From: Pantoea coffeiphila
Lineage (GTDB): Bacteria > Pseudomonadota > Gammaproteobacteria > Enterobacterales > Enterobacteriaceae
Assembly: GCF_016909495.1 (NCBI RefSeq)
Contig: NZ_JAFBFW010000007.1
Coordinates: forward strand, 124,001 to 188,000
Length of the DNA stretch: 64,000 nt
Reading direction: 5' to 3'
Part shown: positions 34,370 to 46,260 of the stretch, one piece after another
Numbering within the stretch: position 1 is the stretch's first letter
Layout of the letters: every line of letters starts with the position of its first letter
Program-made: the position numbers and the translations under genes
The notes under the pieces: model-generated
What the model saw: the letters and a program-made list of their open reading frames with translations, nothing else
Told to the model about the DNA's origin: nothing
Database searches by the model: none

Positions 34370-34663
34370 ATGGAACGTATTCTTGCGGAAAAATCCATCA
34401 ACATCACAGAGTTGAGAAAAAACCCGGCGAAATATTTTATTGATGAACCGGTCGCCGTACTGTCAAATAACCGGCCTGCGGGCTATATGGTGAGTGCACG
34501 GGTGTTTGAAGCACTGATCGATCTGTTAGAAGAGAAACAGGGCAAAACGCATATTGCCGCACGTTTTCGGCCTGCGGCTGAACGCTTGAGCCATATTGCC
34601 GATAGTGGGCAGGCGCTATTGGACAGCGCCTCGGATAAGGATCTCACTGAGTTCACGGAATGA
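34370..34663 (+). CDS. yafN: Antitoxin YafN (Phd/YefM family)
   Basis: 97 residues, the same as E. coli YafN and very close in sequence: RILAEKSINITELRKNPAKYFIDEPVAVLSNNRPAGYMVSA is the Phd-fold DNA-binding and dimerisation part, and the acidic C-terminus (ASDKDLTEFTE) should wrap the toxin. AAGG seven bases before the ATG. Its stop overlaps the toxin start in ATGA. It neutralises YafO and represses the operon. In E. coli the pair follows dinB; here no dinB or yafP is present and no clear LexA box was found, so SOS control is probably lost. Confidence 0.93.
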   Translation: MERILAEKSINITELRKNPAKYFIDEPVAVLSNNRPAGYMVSARVFEALIDLLEEKQGKTHIAARFRPAAERLSHIADSGQALLDSASDKDLTEFTE

Positions 34664-35064
34664 GCATAAGGATTTTTAAATCTGCACTAATCCGCCAGCA
34701 ATTGAGCCAGCAGGAACTGGATGATTTGGTTGCGGATTTTCTGATCTATAAACAGGAAGATGTACTGCCCGATACGTTTGGTCGGGACGCACTTTATGAC
34801 GATGATGCCACCTCTCCCTTAGTGAAAGAGGAGCGGGTGGCACATATCCATCTCGCCGATGCAGACTCGCATTTCCCTCATTTTCTCCGCCAGTTCAAAC
34901 GCACCAGCGATCTTGCTCATCTGGTTTACTGCCAGGGTGTAATGGAGCCTGACTGCTATCTTCTGATTATCATTCTCAAGCCCGACGCACACAAAATGGC
35001 AAGAAATAACAACCATATGCACAAGATTGGCGCCATGGCTGAAGCATTTAAAATGAAACATTAA
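34660..35064 (+). CDS. yafO: mRNA interferase toxin YafO
   Basis: 134 residues (E. coli YafO has 132). FKSALIRQQL, VLPDTFGRDALYDDDAT, ERVAHIHLADAD, AHLVYCQG and KPDAHKMARNNNHMHKIGAMAEAFKM match YafO almost block for block. It associates with the 50S ribosome and cuts translated mRNAs a little downstream of the start codon, slowing growth. Translationally coupled to yafN by a 4-base overlap. Convergent with the antiporter gene, 12 bases away. Confidence 0.93.
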   Translation: MSIRIFKSALIRQQLSQQELDDLVADFLIYKQEDVLPDTFGRDALYDDDATSPLVKEERVAHIHLADADSHFPHFLRQFKRTSDLAHLVYCQGVMEPDCYLLIIILKPDAHKMARNNNHMHKIGAMAEAFKMKH

Positions 35065-35076
35065 AAGCGTTAATCA

Positions 35077-36399
35077 TCAGCCCTCTTTCCGCCGCAGCAT
35101 CGCCATCAGCGGCGTGACCGAAATGCCGTGTACCAGCACGCTGGCGGTGACAATGGTCAGGGCGATATCGGTCACCCGTGTGGCATCTGCCCCCTGCATA
35201 CCGTGGACCCAGGCGTAAGCGATATAGTTCAGGCTGCCAATGCCGCGGATGCCCAGCCAGCCCAGACTGGCGCGATGCAGCAGCGTGGTGCCGGAACGCC
35301 AGGTCACGAAAAATACCGCCAGCGGGCGGATCACCACAAAAATAAGCAGCGCCAGCAGCAGGGCGGATGCATTCCAGTGGCCGGAAAGCGTAACGCCCAG
35401 CACGATGATCAGCCCGGCGGCCAGCAGCCGCTCCACTGTATCGCCAAAGGAGAGCGCATCGCCGATCACCAGACCGACCGATTTAATCGGCGTGCGCTCC
35501 TCAATGCCGTGGCGCGTGTGCGGGTTAATCTGCATCTCTGCCGGAAAATCGTGAATATCTTCCTCTTTGTCAGCGTGTCTTCTCTGCACGCTGATTTCAG
35601 CGCTGCGTAGCCCGATACCCGCGGCAAAAGCAGCCAGAAAGCCCGATGCGCTGAGAGACATCGCCAGTGAAAAACTCAGGCAGATAAGCGCCAGAGCAAC
35701 GAAATCACTGGGTGCCATGTCCCCCTGCGCATGGCGCGATCGGGTAGCAATCAGGCCAATAAACCGGCCCAGTGCAAAACCAATCAGTAGACCTCCTGCC
35801 AGCGCCCAAACCAGATCAACGCTCACCCAGGCGAACCATTCCTCCACGGCAGGGACCTCTCCAGCTTGATACCAGATCAATGCCAGCATCAGGAAGGGCA
35901 GCGCCGTGCCGTCATTCAGGCCTGCCTCGCTGGAAAGGGCGATGCGTAACTGGTCACCGTCGCGCGCATCGTTGATCGAAACCAGGCTCGCCAGCACCGG
36001 ATCGGTCGGCGCCAGAATAGCGGCCAGCGCCAGCGAAAGTGGCCAGGACAGCCCCATCAGATAGTGCGCGGCGATCATAATGCCGGCGATAGTCAGCAGC
36101 ATTCCCGGTAGCGCCAGCATGATGCCGGTTTTCCAGTAGGAAAAGGTGAGCGGAAGGCGGATTTTCAGGCCGGTAATAAACAGCGACGCCGCCATGGCGA
36201 TCTCGGTTATCCGGCTCGTAAGGGAGGCGTGTGCCAAGATATCAAGGTAGACGATGTTCAGCCCCAGGGGGCCGCAGCCGATGCCCACCAGCAGATAAAG
36301 GCCGAACACTGGTATCGGCGCGCGGCTGATCCAGCCATAGGACAACGACATCAAAAGTAACAGGCCGCCCGCTGCTGCCGTCCACGCCAGATATCCCAT
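35077..36399 (-). CDS. Cation:proton antiporter, CPA1 (NhaP) family
   Basis: 440 residues with about twelve transmembrane helices. ILAPTDPVLASL and SEAGLNDGTALPFLML hold the acidic residues that bind the cation in CPA1 exchangers. A hydrophilic loop of about 45 residues (SVQRRHADKEEDIHDFPAEMQINPHTRHGIEERTPI) interrupts the helices near residue 290. Predicted Na+(K+)/H+ exchange at the inner membrane for pH or salt tolerance. GGAGAAG precedes the ATG. Monocistronic. Confidence 0.87.
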   Translation of the reverse strand: MGYLAWTAAAGGLLLLMSLSYGWISRAPIPVFGLYLLVGIGCGPLGLNIVYLDILAHASLTSRITEIAMAASLFITGLKIRLPLTFSYWKTGIMLALPGMLLTIAGIMIAAHYLMGLSWPLSLALAAILAPTDPVLASLVSINDARDGDQLRIALSSEAGLNDGTALPFLMLALIWYQAGEVPAVEEWFAWVSVDLVWALAGGLLIGFALGRFIGLIATRSRHAQGDMAPSDFVALALICLSFSLAMSLSASGFLAAFAAGIGLRSAEISVQRRHADKEEDIHDFPAEMQINPHTRHGIEERTPIKSVGLVIGDALSFGDTVERLLAAGLIIVLGVTLSGHWNASALLLALLIFVVIRPLAVFFVTWRSGTTLLHRASLGWLGIRGIGSLNYIAYAWVHGMQGADATRVTDIALTIVTASVLVHGISVTPLMAMLRRKEG

Positions 36400-36540
36400 A
36401 CTTCTCCACTTCAGAATAAAAATTTCATTCTTAGGTATAGTTGTTCAGGTCGGTGTTTTCCAGCCGTAGGGGCACAGCCGAACCGGTGAAGATGGTCCGA
36501 CGGCGCGCAGATAAGCTAAAACTTTGCCTTCGCGGGCGAC

Positions 36541-37293
36541 CTATTCCTGCACCCCACCAAAGGTGGAAATCACCCGTTCGATATGCAGTTTCATCGCCTG
36601 CCTGGCGGCTTTCGCATTGCGTTTTTCCAGTGCGTTCAGAATGGCAAGATGCTCATGCTCTGAAACGTTTGGCATATCGCTCGGCGTGAAGTGCGCCTGC
36701 AACATGCGGAACATGCTGCCGTAGCGGTGCCCAAGCAGGTGGCCAATGATAAATCCATAAGCAGGATTGCCGCTGGCCTGGGCGATGCGGATATGGAATA
36801 ACCTGTCGCCGGGATGGGTGTGTGAATTCGCCCGGTTATCTTCACAGTTTTGTTTATAGGCTGCGCGGATCGCCTCCAGCTCGGCATCGCTGGCGTGCAG
36901 CGCGGCCAGCGCGGCGGCTTCCGGCTCAATCAGCAGACGGGCCTGTAACAGCGAGAAGGGCGGCAGCTCGGTGGAGAAGTCCAGATTAATCCCCAGCTCG
37001 TCGTCCGGCTCGTGCCACTGATCGCGTCCGGCTTCGGCCATCACCGGCTCCGCATTGCTGCGCCGCGCCTTTACGATCACGCCGTTGCCAACCTTCACAT
37101 CGACCAGGCCTATCACCTCAAGTGCAATCAGCGCCTCGCGCACTGATGCCCGACTGACCTGTAGCTGTTCGGCCAGTTCACGCTCGGCGGGAAGGCGACT
37201 GCCGGGCGGAAATTCGTTATTGTCGATCAGCTTGATCAATTGATCGGCTATCTGCCTGTAAAGCCTTGGGTTTTCCATCTTTTTTATCGGCAT
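36541..37293 (-). CDS. GntR-family (FadR/FCD) regulator of the L-fucose operon
   Basis: 250 residues: winged helix-turn-helix (IADQLIKLIDNNEFPPGSRLPAERELAEQLQVSRASVREALIALEVIGLVDVKVGNGVIV) and a C-terminal FCD effector domain with metal-binding histidines and acids (DRLFHIRIAQASGN, SEHEHLAILNALEKRN). An ATG at 37278 is an alternative start. It is divergent from the fucose catabolic operon and probably represses it until an intermediate such as L-fuconate or a keto acid binds. Confidence 0.88.
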   Translation of the reverse strand: MPIKKMENPRLYRQIADQLIKLIDNNEFPPGSRLPAERELAEQLQVSRASVREALIALEVIGLVDVKVGNGVIVKARRSNAEPVMAEAGRDQWHEPDDELGINLDFSTELPPFSLLQARLLIEPEAAALAALHASDAELEAIRAAYKQNCEDNRANSHTHPGDRLFHIRIAQASGNPAYGFIIGHLLGHRYGSMFRMLQAHFTPSDMPNVSEHEHLAILNALEKRNAKAARQAMKLHIERVISTFGGVQE

Positions 37294-37446
37294 GTCGCGC
37301 TTACCTGAAAATTAAATTTAAGTGACTGCGTGCACAAAAAAGCAACATCACACTTGCCAATGTTACGTAAATGTCAATAAAAAGTAATTCTTCTGCGGCC
37401 ATCTCGGTACTTTTACGACCCTCAATGTGAGGGAAAGTTCACCTTC

Positions 37447-38227
<781 letters not shown>

Positions 38228-38241
38228 TTAAGGAGCACGGC

Positions 38242-39090
38242 ATGAAATTAGTTCGTATTGGTGAACCCGGCCAGGAGCGCCCGGCTATCGTTGATGAAAC
38301 CGGCGCGCTGCGCGATATCTCCGGCTATGTCGACGATATTGCCGGGGAGGTTCTGCTGCCGCAGTCGCTGGAAAAGCTGCGTCATCTGCCCGTGCATAGC
38401 CTGCCGAAAATTGACGGTACCCCGCGAATTGGGGCCTGCGTGGGCCGCATCGGTAAGTTTATCTGCATCGGCCTGAACTACGCCGATCACGCGGCGGAAA
38501 CCGGCGCAGCGATTCCCGCCGAACCGGTGGTGTTCAGCAAATGGACCAGCTCGGTGGTCGGGCCGAACGATGCAGTGCGCATTCCACGCGGCTCGGTAAA
38601 AACCGACTGGGAAGTCGAGCTGGGCGTGGTGATCGGCAAGGGCGGCAGCTACATCAGCGAGGACGATGCCCTGGATCACGTTGCGGGCTACTGCGTGATT
38701 AACGATATCTCCGAACGCGAATACCAGCTTGAACGCGGCGGCACCTGGGACAAAGGCAAGGGCTGCGATACCTTCGGCCCGATCGGCCCGTGGCTGGTCA
38801 CCGCCGATGAAATTGCCGATCCGCAGCAGTTGAATCTGTGGCTGGAAGTGGACGGTCATCGCTATCAGAACGGCAACACGCGCACGATGATCTTCACCGT
38901 GGCGCAGATTATCAGCTATCTCAGCCGCTTTATGAGCCTGCAGCCGGGTGATGTGATTTCAACCGGCACGCCGCCGGGCGTCGGGCTGGGTCAGACCCCG
39001 CCGGTTTATTTACGTGCGGGCCAGACCATGCGTCTGGGTATTGAAGGGCTGGGTGAACAGCGTCAAACCACCGTTGGAGAATCACTGTGA
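38242..39090 (+). CDS. 2,4-diketo-3-deoxy-L-fuconate hydrolase (fumarylacetoacetate hydrolase family)
   Basis: 282 residues, FAH domain about 70-280. FICIGLNYADHAAE, metal-binding DWEVELGVVIG (E124, E126) and NDISEREYQ, then GDVISTGTPPGVG are the conserved family blocks. In L-fucose catabolism this acylpyruvase splits 2,4-diketo-3-deoxy-L-fuconate into pyruvate and L-lactate. It begins 14 bases after the dehydrogenase. The next gene starts with a GTG overlapping its stop. Ureidoglycolate lyase is a common misannotation of this group. Confidence 0.85.
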   Translation: MKLVRIGEPGQERPAIVDETGALRDISGYVDDIAGEVLLPQSLEKLRHLPVHSLPKIDGTPRIGACVGRIGKFICIGLNYADHAAETGAAIPAEPVVFSKWTSSVVGPNDAVRIPRGSVKTDWEVELGVVIGKGGSYISEDDALDHVAGYCVINDISEREYQLERGGTWDKGKGCDTFGPIGPWLVTADEIADPQQLNLWLEVDGHRYQNGNTRTMIFTVAQIISYLSRFMSLQPGDVISTGTPPGVGLGQTPPVYLRAGQTMRLGIEGLGEQRQTTVGESL

Positions 39091-40373
39091 CTACATTAAC
39101 CGCCCTGCGCGTAGAAGATATCCGTTTCCCGACCTCGCAGCATCTCGACGGCTCCGATGCGATGAACCCGGACCCGGACTACTCCGCCGCCTATGTGATT
39201 ATCGAAACCGATAACCCGGCGCTGAGCGGCCACGGACTGACTTTCACCATCGGGCGCGGCAACGAGATTTGCTGTGCGGCGATCCGCGCCATGCAGCATC
39301 TGCTGGTGGGGCGGCGACTGGCGGATATCACCGCCGACATGGGGCAGTTCTGGCGGGAGATCACCGGCGACAGTCAGCTGCGCTGGATCGGCCCGGATAA
39401 GGGGGCGATGCACCTGGCGACCGGCGCGGTGGTCAATGCCGTGTGGGATCTGTGGGCCAAGTCGGCAGGCAAACCGCTGTGGCGGCTGGTGGCCGATATG
39501 TCACCGCAGGAGCTGATGCGCTGCATCGATTTCCGCTATCTGACCGACTGTATTACGCCGGCCGAGGCGCTGGATCTGCTGGCCACCCGCGAAGCAGGGA
39601 AAGCGCAGCGCATCGCCGATCTGCAGGAAAACGGTTATCCCTGCTACACCACCTCGGCGGGCTGGCTGGGCTACGACGACGACAAGCTGCGTCGCCTGTG
39701 CCAGGAAGCGGTGGATGCGGGCTTTTCGCATATCAAACTCAAGGTGGGTCGCGACCTGGCCGACGACAAGCGCCGCGTGGCGATAGCCCGCGACGTGCTC
39801 GGCCCGCACCGCCAGCTGATGATCGATGCCAATCAGGTGTGGGAGGTCAACGAGGCGGTGGACTGGGTGAAGGAGCTGGCGTTTGCCGAGCCGTGGTTTA
39901 TCGAAGAGCCGACCAGCCCCGACGACGTGGAGGGCCACCGCCGCATCCGCGAAGGGGTGCATCCGATTAAGGTCGCCACCGGTGAAATGTGCCAGAACCG
40001 TATTCTGTTTAAGCAGTTCATTATGCGTGAAGCCATCGACGTGGTGCAGATCGATGCCTGCCGCCTCGGGGGCGTCAATGAGGTGCTGGCGGTGATGCTG
40101 ATGGCGGCAAAATACGGCCTGCCTGTTTGCCCGCACGCAGGTGGCGTTGGGCTGTGTGAATACGTCCAGCATCTGTCGATGATTGATTTCGTCTGCATCG
40201 CCGGGACGCACGAAGGGCGGGTGATCGAGTTTGTCGACCATCTTCACGAGCACTTCCTGCATCCGTGCGACATTCGCGGTGCGGCCTATATGCCGCCGAC
40301 GGCACCCGGTTTCTCCATCGAAATGCATCCCGCCTCGCTGGCGCAGTACCGCTTTCAGGGCGAGGGAGCATAA
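39087..40373 (+). CDS. L-fuconate dehydratase (enolase superfamily)
   Basis: 428 residues from a GTG that overlaps the preceding stop. Mandelate racemase-like fold: general base K219 in HIKLKVG, metal ligands D247 (DANQVW), E273/E274 (IEEPTSPDD) and E300 (TGEM), and acid-base H350 (CPHAGGVGLCEYVQH). PGFSIEMHPAS closes the barrel. It removes water from L-fuconate to give 2-keto-3-deoxy-L-fuconate. The match to fuconate dehydratases of Xanthomonas type is strong along the whole length. Confidence 0.93.
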   Translation: MTTLTALRVEDIRFPTSQHLDGSDAMNPDPDYSAAYVIIETDNPALSGHGLTFTIGRGNEICCAAIRAMQHLLVGRRLADITADMGQFWREITGDSQLRWIGPDKGAMHLATGAVVNAVWDLWAKSAGKPLWRLVADMSPQELMRCIDFRYLTDCITPAEALDLLATREAGKAQRIADLQENGYPCYTTSAGWLGYDDDKLRRLCQEAVDAGFSHIKLKVGRDLADDKRRVAIARDVLGPHRQLMIDANQVWEVNEAVDWVKELAFAEPWFIEEPTSPDDVEGHRRIREGVHPIKVATGEMCQNRILFKQFIMREAIDVVQIDACRLGGVNEVLAVMLMAAKYGLPVCPHAGGVGLCEYVQHLSMIDFVCIAGTHEGRVIEFVDHLHEHFLHPCDIRGAAYMPPTAPGFSIEMHPASLAQYRFQGEGA

Positions 40374-40375
40374 CG

Positions 40376-42334
<1,959 letters not shown>

Positions 42335-42375
42335 AAACTCTTACCACCCTACAAGTACGCTATGAGGATATAACT

Positions 42376-43605
42376 ATGTCTACAGAACGAATCCGGATGT
42401 CATCAAGCATCGGGAGCGGCGGGAGCGTCAGTGTACGCTGGGCGTTTATGCTGATCACCACGCTGTTTTTTATGTGGGGCGTGTCATACGGCCTGCTTGA
42501 CGTCCTGAACAAGCATTTCCAGGAAACGCTGCACGTGACCAAAGCGCAGTCCGGCCTGTTACAGGGTGCCTACTTTGGTGCCTATTTCCTGGTGGCAATG
42601 CCGGCGGGCTACTTTATGAGCCGCCGGGGCTACAAAGCCGGTATTCTGGCCGGTTTGATGCTGTACGCCGTCGGCGCGCTGCTGTTTGTGCCTGCGGCGA
42701 TGGTGAATAACTTTATGATGTTCCTGTTTGCGCTGTTCGTACTGGCCTGTGGGCTGGGCTGCCTGGAGACGGCGGCGAACCCTTACGCCACCGTGCTGGG
42801 CGACCCGAACGGCGCGGAGCGCCGCCTTAACCTGGCGCAGTCGTTTAACGGTCTGGGCCAGTTTGTCGGGCCGATGATCGGCGGTACGCTGTTCTTCTCG
42901 CAGACCACGGCGGATGAAGCGCAGGATACGGTGAAAATGACCTATGTGGCGATTGCCTGCGTGGTGATCGGCATCGCCTTCCTGTTCAAGCGCACCGCGC
43001 TGCCGGATATCCGCGAGTCGGAAGAGGCGGCGGCTCAGCACGGTAATACTTCACTGTGGCAGCAGAAGCACTTTGTTGGCGGGGTGGTCGCGCAGTTCTT
43101 CTATGTGGCGGCGCAGGTTGGCGTCGGGGCTTTCTTTATCAACTATGCCACCGAGCACTGGCACGGCGTGACCAACCAGAGTGCATCCTACATGCTCTCG
43201 GTGGCGATGATCTGCTTTATGCTGGGCCGCTTCTTCTCCACCTGGCTGATGGGCCGCGTGGCACCGGCGCTGATCCTCGCCAGCTATGCGGCAATCAACA
43301 TCGTGCTCTGTGGCGTGGTAATGCTGGGCGTGGGGGATGTCTCGGTGGTAGCGCTGGTGGCGATCTTCTTCTTTATGTCCACCATGTTCCCGACCATTTT
43401 CGCCATGGGGGTGAAAAACCTTGGTAATGCCACCAAGCAGGCCAGCTCGTTTATGATTATGGCCATCGTCGGCGGGGCGATCATGCCTTACTTTATGGGG
43501 CTGATTTCCGACAAGCTCAGCACCGCCGTTTCATACGGTCTGCCGCTGCTGTGCTTCGTGGTGGTGCTGTTCTATGCCTTAAGCCAGCGCCGGAACGCGG
43601 CTTAA
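42376..43605 (+). CDS. fucP: L-fucose:H+ symporter (FucP-like MFS)
   Basis: 409 residues from the ATG at 42376 (AGGA eight bases before). Twelve helices; LITTLFFMWGVSYGLLDVLNKHFQ, CLETAANPYATVLG and MFPTIFAMGVKNLGNATKQASSFMIMAI are characteristic of FucP-type transporters, including the acidic and asparagine residues of the sugar site. It brings L-fucose across the inner membrane with protons. Last gene of the fucose operon. Confidence 0.9.
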   Translation: MSTERIRMSSSIGSGGSVSVRWAFMLITTLFFMWGVSYGLLDVLNKHFQETLHVTKAQSGLLQGAYFGAYFLVAMPAGYFMSRRGYKAGILAGLMLYAVGALLFVPAAMVNNFMMFLFALFVLACGLGCLETAANPYATVLGDPNGAERRLNLAQSFNGLGQFVGPMIGGTLFFSQTTADEAQDTVKMTYVAIACVVIGIAFLFKRTALPDIRESEEAAAQHGNTSLWQQKHFVGGVVAQFFYVAAQVGVGAFFINYATEHWHGVTNQSASYMLSVAMICFMLGRFFSTWLMGRVAPALILASYAAINIVLCGVVMLGVGDVSVVALVAIFFFMSTMFPTIFAMGVKNLGNATKQASSFMIMAIVGGAIMPYFMGLISDKLSTAVSYGLPLLCFVVVLFYALSQRRNAA

Positions 43606-43754
43606 GCGCGCGGGATCATGAAGAAGATGCGGAGTTATCTGCCAGCCACGGGTGCGGCAGGCTCCGTGGGGCTGTCTGTTTCAGAAGGATTTTGAAGCAG
43701 GCAGTGACCCGGCGGTTTACGCTGGCTTCGGCATCTGCCATGCTGACGGCGAAA

Positions 43755-44675
43755 ATGGACAGATCGCCAGGAAGCTGCCGCGTGATTGATTTTAAAGACT
43801 ATATTGTACAAACCGATTCGTTACGTGCAGCCCTGCCCGATAGGGCGGTGATAAGCACTGGCCAGGTGGAAGGGCTGCACTACCGGCTTTTCAGGCAGCG
43901 CGAAGAGCCTGAGGATGTGGTGGTGATTTATCATGGCGGCGGCGTAAGCGGCGATGCCGGCTACGACGTTATTGCCCGCCAGCTCTGCGCCGAAGGGCCT
44001 GTCGCGGCCTGCGTAGTCGATATTCGCGGGCACGGTTTTTCTACGGGTGAGCGCGGCACGGTCGCCCGACCTGACCGTATCTGGCAGGATGTTGATCTGC
44101 TGCTGGCCGAAATGCGCCGTCTTTTTCCCAACGCTCGTCGTCATTTGCTGGGGCACTCCAGCGGAGCCGGCATGTTGCTGAACTCCCTCACACGTTTTCC
44201 CTTCACCGAACGGGCGGACAGCCTGATTTTGCTGGCACCGGAGCTGGGGCCGTTTTCCGCTACGGCGAGGAAGACGTCAGCACCGTTTGCCCGCGTGCGG
44301 CAGTGGCCGTTTGTGGTCAATGCGCTTAGCGGTGGCAGGCTGATGGGGCAGTCGCAGGGCGTCAGCCTGCTGTTCCCTGCGGCGGTACCTGAGCCACCTG
44401 CGGGTCTGGTCCGCCACTACAGCGTTAATATGGCGAATGCCCTGACGCCGCGGCATCCGGGCAAGCAGCTGGCCGCATTGCCGATTGCCACACTGATACT
44501 GGCCGCCGAGGAAGATGAGATTATCTGCTGCCGCGCGCTGGGTGAATTAGTCGCCCGATCCGGAAATGCCAGGCTGGCGTTTCAGACGATTGATCGGGCA
44601 TCGCATCTGGGCTGCGTGTTTGTTGCTTATCGCTTTATTCATGATTTTGTCACTGGTTGCAAAGCGCGCCGTTGA
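43755..44675 (+). CDS. Alpha/beta hydrolase, lysophospholipase/monoacylglycerol lipase-like
   Basis: 306 residues from the ATG at 43755; an ATG at 43740 and a GTG at 43782 with AGGA nine bases upstream are alternatives. VVVIYHGGGVSGDAGYD holds the oxyanion loop, LLGHSSGAGMLL the nucleophilic serine, AAEEDEI the acid and ASHLGCVF the histidine. The domain resembles YtpA/PldB-like hydrolases (VDIRGHGFSTGERGTVARPDRIWQDV). It follows fucP on the same strand with 149 bases between, so it is probably outside the operon. Likely a lipase or esterase of unknown substrate. Confidence 0.75.
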   Translation: MDRSPGSCRVIDFKDYIVQTDSLRAALPDRAVISTGQVEGLHYRLFRQREEPEDVVVIYHGGGVSGDAGYDVIARQLCAEGPVAACVVDIRGHGFSTGERGTVARPDRIWQDVDLLLAEMRRLFPNARRHLLGHSSGAGMLLNSLTRFPFTERADSLILLAPELGPFSATARKTSAPFARVRQWPFVVNALSGGRLMGQSQGVSLLFPAAVPEPPAGLVRHYSVNMANALTPRHPGKQLAALPIATLILAAEEDEIICCRALGELVARSGNARLAFQTIDRASHLGCVFVAYRFIHDFVTGCKARR

Positions 44676-44690
44676 AGGCACAACGCCGGG

Positions 44691-46133
44691 TTAACTGCTG
44701 CCAGCGGAGCGATCGGCGCAGATCGCAATCAGCATCCCGATCAGTGCCGCGCCGCTCAGCACGCGGAATACTTCCTGCCAGGCGGCAATCTCCGGCTGCG
44801 TGCCGAGCAGCACTGCGATGACCGCCAGCGTTATCGCACCGGCAGTATACTGACTGGTGACGATCAGCGCGCTGGCACGGCCCTGCTGCGGTTCGGAGAC
44901 GGCCGCCAGCCCGACGGCAAACATCGCCGGATAAATCAGCCCGTGACCCAGCCCGCTCAGGGCAATCCCGCTAATAAACGAAGGTGAAAGTGGATCGGTC
45001 AGATTAACGGACAGCAGCCACAGACCCAGTCCGGCGGAGGCAAAGCCCACTATTAACAGACAGGAACCGGCAAAGCGGACGCTCAGCCTGCTGTAGAACG
45101 CGTTGCCGAGCACGATCAGCAGCGCCAGCGGGGTGAACAGCAGCCCGGTGGTGACGGCATCAAGATGCTGGCTCTGCTGCCACAGCAGGGTCATGGCGAA
45201 AAACTGACTGCCGACGCTGGCCATATAGCAGGCGCTGCTGAGCCATCCCGTTTGCAGACCGGGCAGAATCCGCAGCGATCGCGGCAGCAGCGGCTGTGGC
45301 GCATAGCGTTCGTGCAGAATAAACAGCAGGATCGTCGCCGCCGCCAGGCGGTTGGCGAGGAAATCCGCCGCCCCGCTTTCCGCATAGCGCATGAGTGCCC
45401 ACACCAGTGCACCCGCCGCCGCGCAGCCGATAACTGCGCCGCTGCCTTGAAGCAACAGGAAGATCGGCCTGTGTATTTTTCCTGCTGAATGGCCGCTTGA
45501 GGTTAGGCCTGGCCCCATCTTTAAGTCCGACAGGCTTGTCTGCTTGCCAGCAGCCAGAAAATGCCGTCTGACCAGCCACAGCGCCAGCAGCCCCGGCGGC
45601 AGGTTGATAAAGAAAATCGCCCGCCAGCTCAACGCGGTCAGCGCACCACCGAGGATAACACCGGCAACCAGCCCGGATGCGCCGATAGCGCTCCAGATCG
45701 CCAGCGCGCGGCGGTGTGAATCACCGCTAAACCGCTGAGCCATCAGCGCCAGCACCGTTGGTTGCAGCAGTGCGGCGGCGATCCCCTGACCAGCGCGCGC
45801 GGCCAGTAGCAGTTCACCGCTCTGCGCCAGGCCACCCAGCAGCGAGGCGAATAAAAACAGCGTCATGCCGGCGATAAACATCCGCCTGGCCCCCAGCCGA
45901 TCGCAGAGTGCGCCACCGCTCAGCAGCAGGGCGGCAAACGTCAGGCCGTACAGCGATACCACCCACTGCATCTCGCTGGCTGAAAGATGAAGCCGCTGCG
46001 CCAGCGTGGGCAGGGCAACGTAAACAATGGCGTAATCCAGGGCGATCAGCGCCTGGGCGATGCCGGGTGCCAGCAGCGCGCGGTAAGGGAAATCCGTTCG
46101 GGCGCGGATAGAGTCGGGGTGTATATCGGTCAT
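44691..46133 (-). CDS. MFS drug efflux transporter, DHA2 (14-helix) type
   Basis: 480 residues with about 14 hydrophobic segments. IALDYAIVYVALPTLAQRLHLSASEMQWVVSLYGLTFAALLLSGGALCDRLGARRMFIAG is a strong DHA2 start, with motif A in the loop, and GQGIAAALLQPTVLALMAQRF and WRAIFFINLPPGLLAL follow. It is expected to export a toxic compound with protons. It is divergent from a LysR regulator, with a symmetrical site between them. AGGA precedes the ATG. A linker of about 35 residues sits at the middle (near residue 200). Confidence 0.85.
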   Translation of the reverse strand: MTDIHPDSIRARTDFPYRALLAPGIAQALIALDYAIVYVALPTLAQRLHLSASEMQWVVSLYGLTFAALLLSGGALCDRLGARRMFIAGMTLFLFASLLGGLAQSGELLLAARAGQGIAAALLQPTVLALMAQRFSGDSHRRALAIWSAIGASGLVAGVILGGALTALSWRAIFFINLPPGLLALWLVRRHFLAAGKQTSLSDLKMGPGLTSSGHSAGKIHRPIFLLLQGSGAVIGCAAAGALVWALMRYAESGAADFLANRLAAATILLFILHERYAPQPLLPRSLRILPGLQTGWLSSACYMASVGSQFFAMTLLWQQSQHLDAVTTGLLFTPLALLIVLGNAFYSRLSVRFAGSCLLIVGFASAGLGLWLLSVNLTDPLSPSFISGIALSGLGHGLIYPAMFAVGLAAVSEPQQGRASALIVTSQYTAGAITLAVIAVLLGTQPEIAAWQEVFRVLSGAALIGMLIAICADRSAGSS

Positions 46134-46156
46134 AAGCTGTTCCTGTTGAGTCTTTT

Positions 46157-46173
46157 GATGAATTTAATTCATC
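46157..46173. promoter_or_regulatory. Perfect palindrome in the efflux-LysR divergent promoter, LysR-type box
   Basis: GATGAATT-T-AATTCATC is a 17-base perfect palindrome. It contains the LysR T-N11-A pattern (T at 46159, A at 46171) and lies between the divergent DHA2 and LysR genes. Confidence 0.6.
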
Positions 46174-46260
46174 TTTTTCTGCGACAGATAACAGATTAAT
46201 TCCTGTTTTATGGCACAATCAAAGTCATATTATTCAGCCATGAATGAGTTAATTTCAGCT

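Noticed and set aside
37426..37441. CRP site upstream of the fucose operon (TGTGA...TCAC)
   Set aside because: The spacing between half-sites is 8 instead of 6 bases, so it does not fit CRP geometry.
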